Source: Pogona vitticeps
Taxonomy: Eukaryota; Chordata; Lepidosauria; Squamata; Agamidae
Direction: 5' to 3'
Length of the DNA: 64,000 nt
Assembly: GCF_051106095.1 (NCBI RefSeq)
Contig: NC_135783.1
Coordinates: 58,871,447 to 58,935,446 of the forward strand
Below, piece after piece: positions 21,903-33,953 of this stretch. Under the pieces are notes generated by a model. The model was not told where the DNA came from. It ran no database searches and saw only the letters and a list, made by a program, of their open reading frames with translations. A program made the position numbers and the translations under genes. The first letter of the stretch is position 1. Every line of letters begins with the position of its first letter.

Positions 21903-22005
21903 ATTGTCCAAGAAATTGAAAGTCCATGTAAGTTGTTTCATACAGTATATATATTGCATACATTATATAAAACAACTTACATGTACTTTCAATTTATTGG
22001 ACAAT
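21903..22005. repeat. Inverted repeat, 36-bp arms, possible MITE
   Basis: Arm 21903-21938 (starting attgtccaagaaattgaaag) pairs with 21970-22005 with two mismatches and a 31-nt AT-rich spacer. Weaker AT-rich pairing continues outside. It resembles a small hairpin MITE; TA-rich flanks prevent a clear target duplication call. Confidence 0.7.
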
Positions 22006-24247
22006 TTGAGGTTTGTATTTATTTTATATATATAGCAGGAGTTGGGGAGCACACTACTGCAGTACAGATGACAGAGAGATGTCAGACCTCTGTGAAAAAG
22101 GGAGAACAAAGAGGGGAGAAAAACATATTTCTCAATTGTGATTTTGCATTTTCCTCTCTAATGGGCCCACAAAGGGCTCATGCAGTGTTTTGCACCTGGA
22201 TTAGCAGGTGTTTTTAAAAAGGATTTGATTTCTTATTTGCCAGCTTACTGACAAGTACAGGTTGTTTGTTTGCATGCCCAGTAGTACTCACCATGCCACC
22301 AAAGACAGCAGCTGGTTACCTTTGCTCTCTTTTTCTCTTGAGTATGTATTGTCCTCCTGGAGACTTCATGAATGCAAATGTTTAATGGTTGTGTTGAGGG
22401 TCAAATACAACTGATGCTTGACTTTTATTTGTATCTAGAGGAGGCTTTTCTTGTGCATTTGTCTTCCTCATACTTGGAATTTTCTGGGGCTCCAGATGTC
22501 ATTGGTTTCCGCTTTGTGGAAGTCACCTCTCTTTGCCTACTACTTGCACCATCTTTTCACCAGTCTTAAAAAACCCATGAAAGAGGGAAAAGCAGAATAG
22601 TTGCACATATTCTTTTGACTAGCAGTTTGTTAGAAGCTACTTGTCGTGATGCAGCAGCATTTCCCTTAAGGACAAAACATGATTCATTTGGTTCATTTCT
22701 ACATTCTGCTGTTCTATGATTCTGGTTGGAAGAATGCTGTATTCTGAACTGGAAAATTTGGTTGTGATCTTTGGGGATGAGTAGGTAGATCTGGCTTTTA
22801 AACCGATGTAGCTGCTTTGGAACAATTTTAAAGTTCAAAAATATAGGATAGCAGCACTAGAAAGACTGAATGGGGCATGAATTCATGAAGAAATAAATAA
22901 TGCCACTGCCACACACCTGCAGATTTCATGTGCACAGTATGTCTCTCATTTATGCAGATTGAAAGCCAATGCAGGGTTTTATTGATATACTGTATGTCTA
23001 CTTAAAGAGAAAGAAGGAATATATATGTGTGTACTCATTTTTCAAACTCATGGTAAGATCAAAAGATGACAAGCTAAAAGCCTGTCTAGTCTAATGTTCC
23101 ATTTCCATAGTGACCAGCCAGATGTTTATAGCGGGACATGGGTGCAATAGCCCCCTCCTTGTGTGTTTTTTCTTTCTCATCAACTCACACATACAGGCAT
23201 ATTGGATATATTACAGAGACATAATTGCTAATAACCAATTACAATAGCCATGGCTATTTTTAATTATTCAGAAATTCCGGTTACAAACTACATTCCATAG
23301 GTAGAGTTGCCAGATCCGAGGATGCTGGTTGAAATCTCAGGAAATTGCTTTGCTTTCTGGGGTCTCCAGGTATGGAAATGGGTCTAAGGGTGAGCAGTGG
23401 TGGATGAGGAAATGGTTTATTTTTTTGAACATGAGATTTCTCTCATGCCTGGGTACTCAGCTCAGTCAATTCTCAGCAGGCACCAGAGCTCAGTGGGACA
23501 GGGCAAAGGTGTCTACGTTGTGTTGTGCTTGTTGCTTGCTTCTCAAAATGTGCCTGCTTGACCACTGTGACCTCACATGGACTTCTCCCTTGACATCACA
23601 AGGATCCTCCCTATGACATCACAAAGCACTTTGGCCGCCGAAATCTGAGGAATGAGATGCTGCTGATTTTACAACCATGTCCTGAGGGGTCTTATATTTA
23701 AAATGTGGCTTGATTTCAATGAAGGCACTATTAAGGCTACATGAGAGTTTAGATTATCAAAGAAAAACATGGGAAGTCTCGTAAAAATGACCATAGTTTT
23801 TAATTTGAAAGGGTAAAGCTGCTGTGCTCTTTTTGTATGCATCTGCTGTGATCTAATTTTTTAATATAATGTTCCCTTTGATGGTCAGCTTTTAAGGGGA
23901 ATAAAGCTGTTGTCTTCAAGATTGGTGATGGCTCGATTTCTGCTTTTGCTCCTTTGTCAGAGTTGGAAATGGTATAGCCACATTATACTGTGATGTGTGA
24001 TGCCCTTTAGCTACCCATGCTTTAATCTTTTGGGGCTAATACTGGAACTTGACATGTAATGGAGGCAAGTCATTGATGATGAAGTATGTAATGATAACTG
24101 AGAGAAAGCTTGCTACTTGTTTATGCATAGTCACTAGCTGAGTGGTATCTTTTAGTACATTTGCTGGACATTTTTCTTATATTGTCTGTGTGTCCTCCAG
24201 GACTTGGCATGGTCTTTTGCTTTGCAGTACAATTATTTAATGTATTT
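22006..24247. other. No gene or clear repeat
   Basis: No recognised family on either strand. The stretch 23290-23690 is less AT-rich and has repeated gacatcaca phrases but no diagnosable structure. Confidence 0.4.
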
Positions 24248-24445
24248 TCATTTGTTGTTACATGCCATCAAGTCAGAACTCAATTATAGGGACCATAATG
24301 GGGTTTTCAAGGTAAGTGAAGGAGGGGTTTTATCAGTTCTACCCCACAGTGAGTTTCCATGGCAGAGCTGGGGGGGGGGGGAAATCAAACTCAGGTATCC
24401 TGCCTGAGTCCTAGCCCATTACTCTGTCCACCACACTGTACTGGA
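24248..24445 (-). mobile_element. CORE/MIR-like tRNA SINE, diverged
   Basis: Plus strand shows the reversed tail (ttgttacatgccatcaagtcagaactc), the middle (gggttttcaaggtaagtg) and the reversed head (gtcctagcccattactctgtccaccacactgtactgg). A poly-G run (24370-24381) interrupts it. Confidence 0.7.
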
Positions 24446-24613
24446 TACCAAGGTATTTTGATAAATTATGTTAAAATTGCTTTGGATATTTCTTGATTTT
24501 GTTGTGAAATAGCAATAAAATGTGCATTGTTAATTTATTTTTTAAAAGACTTTTGTATACTTTTGTTCAACATTAAAAGATCCATGCACACACACACAAA
24601 TATTATGAAATAA

Positions 24614-24731
24614 CAAAGCTTAGAAAAGATCCTTTTGTAATTACAACTCTCACAATCTCTCACTCAGCATACAATGCTAGTGTGTAGAGTTTGGGAGTTG
24701 TACTCTAATAAAAAAACTTCTCCAAGCTCTG
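24614..24731. mobile_element. hAT-type MITE, 118 bp (CAGAGCTTGG family)
   Basis: Imperfect terminal inverted repeats (CAAAGCTTAGAAAAG at the left; CTTCTCCAAGCTCTG at the right) enclose a degraded tacaactctcacaatctc / gggagttgtactct palindrome. Flanking 8-mers TGAAATAA (24606-24613) and TGAAAAAA (24732-24739) fit a hAT target duplication with one change. Confidence 0.75.
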
Positions 24732-24739
24732 TGAAAAAA

Positions 24740-27545
24740 TAGCACAATGTGAAAATATATTGACTAAAAATATGGTTCAGAGACATATGTTTTCCACAAG
24801 TTAAAGTTATGGGACTTGTATTTAAAAGCCTCCTGCCAGTTAGATGCTTTCATGTTAGCATTAATCCATAGGAATGGTCATACATTGACTTCTTTTATGT
24901 CCTACGGTGGACAAGACTGATATTTGATTGGTTCGTCCTAATTAGCTTCTTATATCTAGGCCTGGGAGATGTAAATCAACAGCTCATTTAGTATTTGTTC
25001 AGTCACACCTTGTCCCAGTAAAAGGATCATGTGATTTAACTGTAAGTAAACATTATATTTATGCAACAATGGATTATTGTGTGCCAAAATCAGACAAACA
25101 AAAACCCTGCCCCAGGCCATTGTCAATGTTTTCTTTAATCTTCTTCCATTTCCAAATAATGATCATTTTTTCAAAAACATTATTTTCTGGAAATCTAGCA
25201 GATATTTATCTTTTGTTTTTTCATAAAATATTTCTGCCCAGAAACACGGCATCACACAGAATCAGCAATAGTATCAACACCACAATGTCAGTGAAACTTC
25301 ACTACAATAAACTGGGCTCCCTGCCATTTGCCTGGAGTGTCTTTGCATCTGGCATGGATGGGGTGAGGCCGTGAAGGTGGATGGGGTGCCACATTTTCAG
25401 CATCCTGTTTGCTCATCTAGTGCAAATTTCTCATCTATGCCATTTATTCTCTCCAGATAATCCAGAGCAGACTCCTTGGATAGGGATCGGTCCCTTCCCC
25501 ATCTGTTCTAATAGTTTTATTTTGGGCTACCTCTGCTTACTGCTTTCTGGTCTGCTGTAGTTTTTTGTTGACTTTCATGATGTTGAAAGGAAGGGATTCT
25601 GCCTGGCTCACTGTTTAGCAAGTCTGGGAATGCTTTTGTTTCCTTGTAAACCCTCTCCACAGCAAACAGTTGCTTGGGGATTTTTCTTCTTTGTGCTCTG
25701 ACACTCATTCTTTGTTGCTACAACTGGCTTAGTGTTCTGTGTTGCCATGTTCTTTTGCTTTACATTGTCATAATTAGCTTGGTTATTGGCAGGAACACAG
25801 AGCCTCAAATTTTTACTATGGAGGGGGCACAACTCTTTCTTACTATATTATGGGCACATCCATAGGTATACATATTATTTTGCAATAATTACACAAGGAT
25901 CTACTTCTTCTGACTTCAGGAGGGCCCAATCCTAGTCTCAACTAATAGGAAGCCGCTGACTTGGAAACCTTTTCCCAGGGTCCATTGGGGAGGCCTCCCT
26001 GGTTGTGCACAAGGAGATCACTTTTGTGTGCCTCCAGAATATGGTCCCTGCCCAGTCTAGCTTGGAAATTTTACTTGGGGGATACAGTTGACCAACCAGT
26101 GTGGCCAGCAGCCATACCAACTGCGATATGTCAGACAACATGGATTTCTTGTATTATGTACCAACAAATTTCATGTGCACAACATGCATATAAATAGCTT
26201 TGTGTTGAGCCAGTGGCTGTGCTTGTTTATTAATGCCACCATACATGATCAAATAAAATGTTCTCCTCCTCCAGATCCAATCATCCGGAGATTTGCCTCT
26301 CTGTTTGAACACCTGGAAAAACTTAGGAATGCCCTCTATTTCTAGCTCACACCCTGAGACTGGGCAATCCTATTTAGGAGACATGTGCTCCTGTGGAGCT
26401 CATTTCTGATTGATGATCACAGAAGGGTACAGAAGGTCTATGCTATTGTACAGGTTTAGTCACTGTTTTACAATTTGGCCCAGCAGAGAGGCAGACCATT
26501 TTGAACAGGCAGGGTATAGGGCGACTAGCTGAAAAAGAGCATAGAGTTCCTGTACCTTTAATATTTATGTGGCAGAAGGAATATCAGCAGGAATAGCTTG
26601 CATTAAAAGCTTCACAGGCTGAAATGTCCTTTTCTAAGCAACTGATCAGCTGATCAACCTAGGATGGGCGCCACTGCTCCTCTCCATGATTTGCCAATTC
26701 TTGGAAACTGCCCAGTGGAAAATTGTGGTCTGTTTTATATGGGTCTTGTCCTCTGTTGCCTAATCCCTTCTCCTTCCTTCTGCAGAAACAAATGAAGTAT
26801 AACAGCGCTTGCTTGGTACATAACTCCTCGTTTTATTCAGGTGAAGAAGGGAGGGGGGAAACACTAAAAGGCAAAGCAGAGCAAACACAAGGACAGAACA
26901 GTTAAACTAGTTCACATCAATGACAGCAAAGAAGGAGGTTCATTTCTATGTATGTTTCCCAGCACTGTCATGCAGGGGGCCATAAATCATGCAAAAATTT
27001 CCCTGGGGACAGTGTAGGTTGGTTGGGTATTTCTCATCAGTACTGTATCGACATGGCTACAATCAATGGTGAGTATTCTCCCTGATTGTACATTACTCCC
27101 AGGATCAGAGACAAGGCTGTAACTAAGGTGGAGCATCCAGGGCTTTGCCCAGGACACCAAATATAGCAGGCATGCCCTTTCCCCAGCTACCCACAGTGAA
27201 AGCATCTGGAAGTGGACCTGTGGTCCTTTCTACCACTATAGGAAAAGAAAACCAGGCTGCTGTGGCAGATTTTAGACCTATTGTTTGTGGATAGTCAATA
27301 GGGAACATCAACCTTAAGCACAGTAGACCCAGCCTCTGATCTGGATAGTGCTGCAGCAGTTCACACGGAGGGCGGGGCTGTTTATATTGTAGACAAAGCC
27401 TTCTCCATCAGAGGGCAGGCCTAAGAAAGCCTCAGTAGACCAGGCTGACAGGCTGTGGGAGGCAGCATCCAGAGGGGGAGATGGTTTAACCAGGCCATAG
27501 AGACGTGAGGCCTTCCCCACAAGAGGGCAGGTCTAGCCAAGGGTC
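24740..27545. other. No gene or clear repeat
   Basis: No family recognised on either strand. Short open frames lack motifs. Nothing supported. Confidence 0.4.
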
Positions 27546-27570
27546 AATAGTCCAGGTCAGGAGGTGGTAT

Positions 27571-27605
<35 letters not shown>

Positions 27606-28150
27606 TTTGATTTATATCCCGCTCATCTGGTAAATCTATACCACTCTGAGCGGCTAACAGGAACATATATACAATTACAATAAAATAAATTAAAAATCAA
27701 TTAACAGAAAATGACAAAAATCATAAATAATCGCAAATAATAAATAGATAAAGAAGAGAAAAATAAATTAAGTTAAATTAGGTGCTGGCAGGAGGAAAGG
27801 CCTTGACATAGAGCCATGTTTTTAGTTGAGTTTTGAATGTACCCAGCGTAGGGGCCGCACGAATCTCAGGAGGGAGATTGTTCCAAAGGCGAGGAGCCAC
27901 CGCCGAGAAGGCCCGGTTTCGTGTCTTCTCCCTCCGGGCCTCCCTCGGCGTCAGGCTCCTCAGCCTCACCTCCTGGGTCGCGCGGGTGGTCCGGGTAGAA
28001 CTTGGTGGGTGAAGACGTTCCGCCAAGTATCGAGGTCCCAAACCGTTTAGGGCCTTATAAGTGAGCATTAAAACTTTGAAGTCAATACAGAAACGAATGG
28101 TAGCATTCAGATAGAGGGGAAACCTATCTGGATTGTGGATAGACAGCATC
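27546..28150 (-). mobile_element. L2-clade LINE, 3' end with ORF2 C-terminus
   Basis: Minus strand. The plus strand opens with (ATTT)n at about 27569-27609 and the reversed 3' UTR (tatatcccgctcatctgg, ctctgagcggctaac). From 28110 down to 27780 the minus strand encodes the standard C-terminus: CIDFKVLMLTYKALNGLGPR, YLAERLHPP, then AFSAVAPRLWNNLPPEIRAA and FKTQLKTWLYV, in one frame without a stop. It is 5'-truncated just upstream of FKVL, so no RT or endonuclease is left. Open over this length, so among the younger L2 pieces here. Confidence 0.88.
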
Positions 28151-28248
28151 TTCCCTTTTGGAGGACTGTCTACCCAAGGCTCAATAGATGAGACTTCCAT
28201 ACTGGACAGATAGAAAGTCAGCTCTCTCTTGAGTACATATATCATATA

Positions 28249-28848
28249 TAGAGATGGGCACAAACCACCAAAATGGTGGTTCATCTTGGTTTGTAGTTCA
28301 TCAACGTTGACAAACCATGAACCATGAATTTCCAGTTGGTTAACTGACAAAAAAGAAGCTGACACCCCCCCATGCCCACAGCCTGCCCCTGCCCCTTTCC
28401 ACTGCCCCATTGCCTCTCTATCTTGTCCTCATCCACTGCCGCCACCACCACGGCCTCTGCTGCCTTCTCCTACTCCATCTTTTGAAGCAGTGGACATCTT
28501 TCCTTTTGGCAATCTAGCCTGCCCTGCCTGCCTATGGACCGCTGATCAGCTAATTGGTGGGCCATAGGCAGACAGGGCAAGCTAGGCTGCCAAAAGGCCG
28601 CTGTTTGCAAAGATGGCGGCAGTGGCAGTGGAGGAGGTGGAGGAGAAGGTAGGGAGGTGGCGTGGCAGTGGGAAGGGGTGGAGACAGTAAGAAGGCAGCA
28701 GGCAGAGGCAATGAACCAATGAGCCTCAAAATTAATTGCTTTTGGAAAGTTTGGGTTCTCTGATTTGGACAAACCCAAACTGATCCGAAGCAACGAACTG
28801 CAATTTCCCACATGTCCTGGTTCACTTTGGGCTTTGTGCCCTCCTCTA
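28249..28848. mobile_element. Hairpin-like MITE, about 600 bp, hAT-like ends
   Basis: Ends TAGAGATGGGCACAAACC at the left and GGGCTTTGTGCCCTCCTCTA at the right form imperfect terminal inverted repeats. Flanking 8-mers ATCATATA (28241-28248) and ACCACATA (28849-28856) match at 6 of 8, a worn hAT-length duplication. The interior folds back on itself: about 28500-28540 pairs with 28557-28597 around the words ccttttggcaatctagcctg and gccataggcagacagggcaa. The open frames inside are by-products of this structure. Confidence 0.75.
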
Positions 28849-28856
28849 ACCACATA

Positions 28857-29279
28857 CAGTTGCATTGACTGAAATCCAGGAATGTATTACAACTAGAGTA
28901 GGCTCACTGAATCAATGGAACTTAACAGAGGAGATGACTCACCAAATCCCCACTGATGCAGTGGGGCCTACTCCAGTTGCAGCTTACTACTTAGTTTCAA
29001 TCTACACACTGTACATGTGTATTACACACAATTCTGATTTGTTTGTATGCACTTGACCGGGCCCTTTATCCCATGTGGGGGAGTGGAGATGTGGTTGATA
29101 TATAGACTCATTTCGTGCTGCTTGCCAAAAGTGCCAAAATAGTTAGATACAGCTCTGATCAGAAGCAATATGGTTTTCAATACCAGTTTCTGAGAATCGT
29201 GACTGCAAGGCTACTGCAGAGGTTATGTTCTGCTTATGGACTTCCCAGAGACATCTGATTGTTGGCACAAAAAGCTGAA
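28857..29279. other. No gene or clear repeat
   Basis: Nothing recognised. Confidence 0.4.
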
Positions 29280-29790
29280 ATAGAAAAATGCCTTAGAATC
29301 ATGGAAAAATGGAATTGGAAGGGGCCTGTAAGTCACTGAGTCCAGCCTCCTGCTGAATGCAAAAATCCAAGGTGGCTGTCCATCTTCCACTTGAATGACT
29401 CAAGTGCTGGAGAGCTCACCGCCACACAAGGTACAATTGGTTCCATTATCATGCTGCTCTAACAGTTAGGAGGTTTTTCCTGCTACCCAGCCAAAAACTG
29501 GCTTCCTATAACTTGAGCCCATTACGGAATGTCCTGCAATCTGGAATGACTGAGAAAAGATCCTGACCCTCTTCTGTACTCTTCAAATGCCTTTCAGGTA
29601 TATGAAGAGTGCTATCCTATCTCCCCTCAGTCTTCTTTTCTGAAGTCTAAGCCTACCCAGATCCTTCAGTCTTTCCTTCTATTTCATGGTTTCCAGTCCC
29701 CTGGCCATCCTTGTTGCCCTCCTCTGAATCTGTTCCAGTTTGATCCAACATGGCCCTTCTTATGTTCTTAGGACATTAGGAGGCCTTATA
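29280..29790 (-). mobile_element. CR1 LINE, 3' end
   Basis: Plus strand shows the reversed CR1 3' region known from sauropsids: ttagaatcatggaa...ggaattggaaggggcct near 29292-29330, gtccagcctcctgctgaatgc, aggaggtttttcctgctac, and ctggccatccttgttgccctcctctg near 29700-29730. In CR1 the repeated end octamer (ATTCTRTG) is the 3' terminus. Only the 3' part is present. Confidence 0.8.
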
Positions 29791-32700
29791 GTGGAAGCAG
29801 GTTTCTGATTGCCCAGCTAACCTTAAAAATAAAACACAACAAAGTCTACAAAACCATACACACCAACACGACTGAAGTGTCCAAATCACAAGTACATATC
29901 TTGACAGCAGCTTGTTGTCCAAAAATACACGTTGCAAGTGTGGAAACTAAGGAAGCAGCCAGGTAAACCTATTATACAAAAATAACCTCTCCGCTCTCAA
30001 TGCATTCATTATCTCTGCTTCTTTCTTGTTTTTGTTCAGAAACATAGCTCACTGTATTTGCATATCCTGTGCATTTGAATTTTTTTGTACACCGTTTGCA
30101 ATTAACATTGAATAAACAGTTTTCCCAACCTCCACTCTTATTGTATTTGGGTGCTCTGAATAACTATTAACTTCATTCGTTTAAAACTGTTAATCATCAA
30201 CAAGCTGTGCTGCATGAAAACTATTCTCTGTAGCTGTCTCCTAATTGTGGGAGAGACGATTTTTCCATAACAGTGACCTTCAATAACACCTGGTACCTGA
30301 GGTTTGCAAAACACCAAGCTTGAAATCATATCCCCTTGGCTTATCAGCTATCCAAGGTCATAAACGATGTGAACAAGAGGGAGAGTGTCTTATGTTTCAG
30401 AGGGCTGGTGTTGTTCCAGCATCTAATGCCTTTTCCAACAAAGATATGGTTCTCTGGACCTTTAGGAACATGACTAATAGGCATGTGTCCCTGTTCCCCC
30501 ACCCCAAGCTTTGTGAGTTAAAGCTAATCTATGGTGTATTCCGTGTTGCTGGGAAACATAATGTGGTGGCACAGCTTGTTCTGCTTCCAGCCCTTGCCTG
30601 AAATGTGTTGTGAACAAAGTTTCTATGTACTGCATTCTAACTGCAAGATTATATTTCCTTTGCATAAGCTGGAGGCGGGGGGGGGGACGATGACTCCATG
30701 TGGACAACCTGGATTCTCAAATTGGATCATGTGATGGACACACATGGGACTGGACATATTTCTTAACTGGACTTCTGTGTAGCTGAATAAGTTCACATTA
30801 ATTTTGCGGAAGATTGGTCCTCTTGCAAAGAGGACATGCTTTTAATCAAGCTGCAATCCAAAATCCAGCTACGCTGTGAAAATAACTGTTGAAATAGCCA
30901 GGACATGTACGCAGATTGCCATGTATACAACCAAGCTATATTCACACTTAGTACAATGGCAATCTTCCTGACTTCATTAGAAACTAGCTGTCAGTTGTAA
31001 AAGGGAATTGCTTCCTAAGAGATTCTATAATGGGAAATATTTTTAAATTATTATTTAAATTCATAAGCCTGGCAGTGCTTTATGTTACATTATGCTTGGT
31101 GACTAAATAACAAACCACTCTCTAGTTGCAATATTATCTACGGAAGGAAAATATGTCTTCAAAATATGCTTCATACATCTTTTTCTTTTTTTAAATTTAG
31201 CGCTGCAAAACTCTGTACATGTTTACCTAGGTAAGTGTGCATTAGGATTGCAGCCCAAGCGCGACTTATTAGGAAATGTATTGTTGAGCCTTGGCAGATG
31301 TTTCTTAGGGAATCTGGTCACTGTCAAGTGTTGAGTTAATAGCTTTAAGATTCAATGTCACAATAAACAATCCTTGCAACTAGCAATCCCTCATAGAAGT
31401 CAAACATAGTCCCAAATAAAAACATGTTTCCATCAGGCATTCATTAACAAACTCAGCAAAGTCCTTCTGCCCCTGATCTCAGGAAGCTTTCAAGAGTGTC
31501 TGCAGGTGGAATTCTTCCTTGAAATAACAGTGTTGAGGGAGGAATAGCACAAATGTATGAGCCATGTATTAGGCATGCTAACCACAGTGAGGATTTCTCT
31601 AAAAACTGGGTTTGTGGTCAATGTGGAGTGAGCTGGCCAGTCTAGTTTATGGTCAGCTGGCACATTTTACCAAAAGTGGAGCTAAGAAACATTGCTTGAT
31701 GCAATGGACTAGAAACTGGAATAAGTCCCAAGGCAATAAAGGTGACATTGTTCCCCCCCAAAATATTCTGTACAAATAAGCCATCCTAAAAATTCCAGTC
31801 AACATTAATTTAACGTCAATAGCACTAGTGCTCCAATGTTATGTATTAGTACATATAAATATCTGCAGCCCTGTGTCAGTGTGTCTCAAATTCTGACACA
31901 TGAATCTGGTATTGTGGAAGGCATTTTTTGAAGACCACCTTCAAAGGCTCTTTGGTTTTGAACAGATGGCAACTGTGCCCTCTAGGAAAACTCTACAGTC
32001 CATCCCCAACTTGGCATGGACCCAGTGTACAATCAGTACATGTCCCTAAGGAGTATATAGCATGTGGTCATGGCAGTGGCATTGCTGCCTTTCCTAATGC
32101 AAGAACCAACTGTTCCACAACAACATTTCATATAAGTCTATTTGCTCTGTCAAAAGGAGGTTTGTGGCAAAAATCCATCCTTGATTTGAAAATTCAAGGT
32201 ACCACCAGAGAGGCAAATATGGAGACCTGCAAAATGTATCCCAGTGAATTATGTGATGATCTGTTTGTGTAAGCTTTCCACTCCAACCTGCTGGTCTCCA
32301 GGCCTGATTTTTGCTGCTGTTGCTACTGAAAAGAGAAACAAAACTCAATGACCTGATTTTACATGTTGGCAGATTTCAGGCTGGATTAGCTGGCTAGTTG
32401 TACAGCCAACTTCCAAAGCTACTTGACAGCTGAGAAGAATTTTGGAAATAATAAGAGTTCTGAGGCTTCTATGTAAAAGCCATGTTTTTTCCCCAGATGA
32501 AAAAGGGCTAGCACTGGAGAGGAAGTTAAAAAAAATCCTGGACTAAGAAGACCTGTCTGGAACTTTTTTTTTTTTTTAACTATTTGCTGTTACCAGACTC
32601 ACAACTCTATTGTCAGAATTGCTGCAAATTTTGATTCAGGCTGTGAGAAGCTCTTTTAGGAGATCTCTTCATTAGCAAAGTAAACAGCAAAAGTGTTCAC

Positions 32701-32928
32701 CTTATTTTTCTATTCTCTGGAGCAATAAGCCAGGCAGAAAGTTACACTTAAACAAAGGTTACTAGGTTTATTTAGAAGCATTTGACAGAGAAGCCTGTCT
32801 TAAACTAGACGGAAGACTGTGTCTCAAGGCATCAACATATGGCCCAGTGAAGAGAGATTTAGCCCACTCACTCTCAATTAAGATGTTAACACTTGGAGGG
32901 TTTGAAAGGATTAGAGGAGGAGATAAAA
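29791..32928. other. No gene or clear repeat
   Basis: No recognised family. AT-rich, with a poly-G run near 30677-30686 and a poly-T run at 32563-32577. Short open frames lack motifs. Confidence 0.4.
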
Positions 32929-33275
32929 AGGTAAAGGTAAAGGTTCCCCTTGACAATTTTTGTCCAGTCGTGTTCGACTCTAGGGGGCGGTGCTCATCCC
33001 CGTTTCCAAGCCATAGAGCCAACGTTTTGTCCGAAGACAATCTTCCGTGGTCACATGGCCAGTGCAACTTAGACACGGAACGCTGTTACCTTCCCACCAA
33101 GGTGGTCCCTATTGATCTACTCGCATTTGCATGCTTTCGAACCACTAGGTTGGTGGGAGCTGGGACAAGCGACGGGCGCTCACTCCGTCGTGTGGATTCG
33201 ATCTTACGACTGCTTGGTCTTCTGACCTTGCAGCACAGGCTTCTGCGGTTTAGCCCACAGCACCACCACGCCGGT
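32929..33275 (-). mobile_element. Sauria-type SINE, near full length
   Basis: The best-preserved Sauria SINE here. On the minus strand it runs: tRNA-like head (cgtggtggtgctgtgggctaa) with B box-like gatcgaatcc, the tRNA-unrelated body (gtgaccacggaagattgtct, ggcttggaaacggggatgag), the Bov-B-like tail (tagagtcgaacacgactgg) and the terminus ttgtcaaggggaaccttta followed by CTTTAC repeats (plus strand 32931-32950). The head end is at 33270. No clear target duplication was found. Confidence 0.92.
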
Positions 33276-33918
33276 ATCAGAGGAGGAGATAGAAGTGGTG
33301 AATGTTTAGCTCTTCCAGAAGGACAATATAAAGCCAATTAAAAGAATAGTTATAGCCCAGTCTTACTTCCAGAATGGCACCCATGGGTAGAGAAGCAACA
33401 AAGAGGTGACATTCTAGAAAATTTTTCCAACAAGAATAATATGGCTGCTGGTTGTATAGTGCCTTCACCTATATGGAAGGATCATTCATCATCTGAAGCA
33501 TTTGGCCAGTTAGTGAACGAAGTGTTACTATTCTTCAGCTTCTTAAGAAATGCAGATTATTGTAGAAGCACGGCAGAGATCTATCTGGAGAGCAACTCAA
33601 AAACAGAGGTGCAAAAATATTTCCATTGTTGAGGATTCTGATTTTCATCTCCCCTGCAATCCCAACTCCTTAGTGATAATATATAGTATCTGAATGTCCT
33701 GTGCTGTCTTAATAGTCAACACAGAGCAGGTGAGAAAGCGTAGTCCAGAAGCAAGGCTTTCTGACATCTGATATGTTTCTGATGAAGATCATATCTGGCT
33801 TTTCATCTACCAATTGGAAAGCACATTAAAGTATTTATTGAAAACACTGGTCAGAACCCGATGGATTAGTTATGCCAGTAGAAATGCAGTGACATAAACT
33901 ACAGTAGCGAATTTCACG
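33276..33918. other. No gene or clear repeat
   Basis: Nothing recognised. Confidence 0.4.
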
Positions 33919-33953
33919 TAGTTAACTAGTTAACTTAGTTAACGTAGTTAACA
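33919..33953. repeat. Short tandem of (t)agttaac units
   Basis: Four units built on AGTTAAC (each a HpaI-like GTTAAC palindrome) directly upstream of the Bov-B 5' break. Confidence 0.8.

Noticed and set aside
28470-28865. 131-codon minus-strand frame
   Set aside because: Lies inside the palindromic MITE and reads low-complexity Pro/Leu/Ser sequence from (TCC)n-like DNA.
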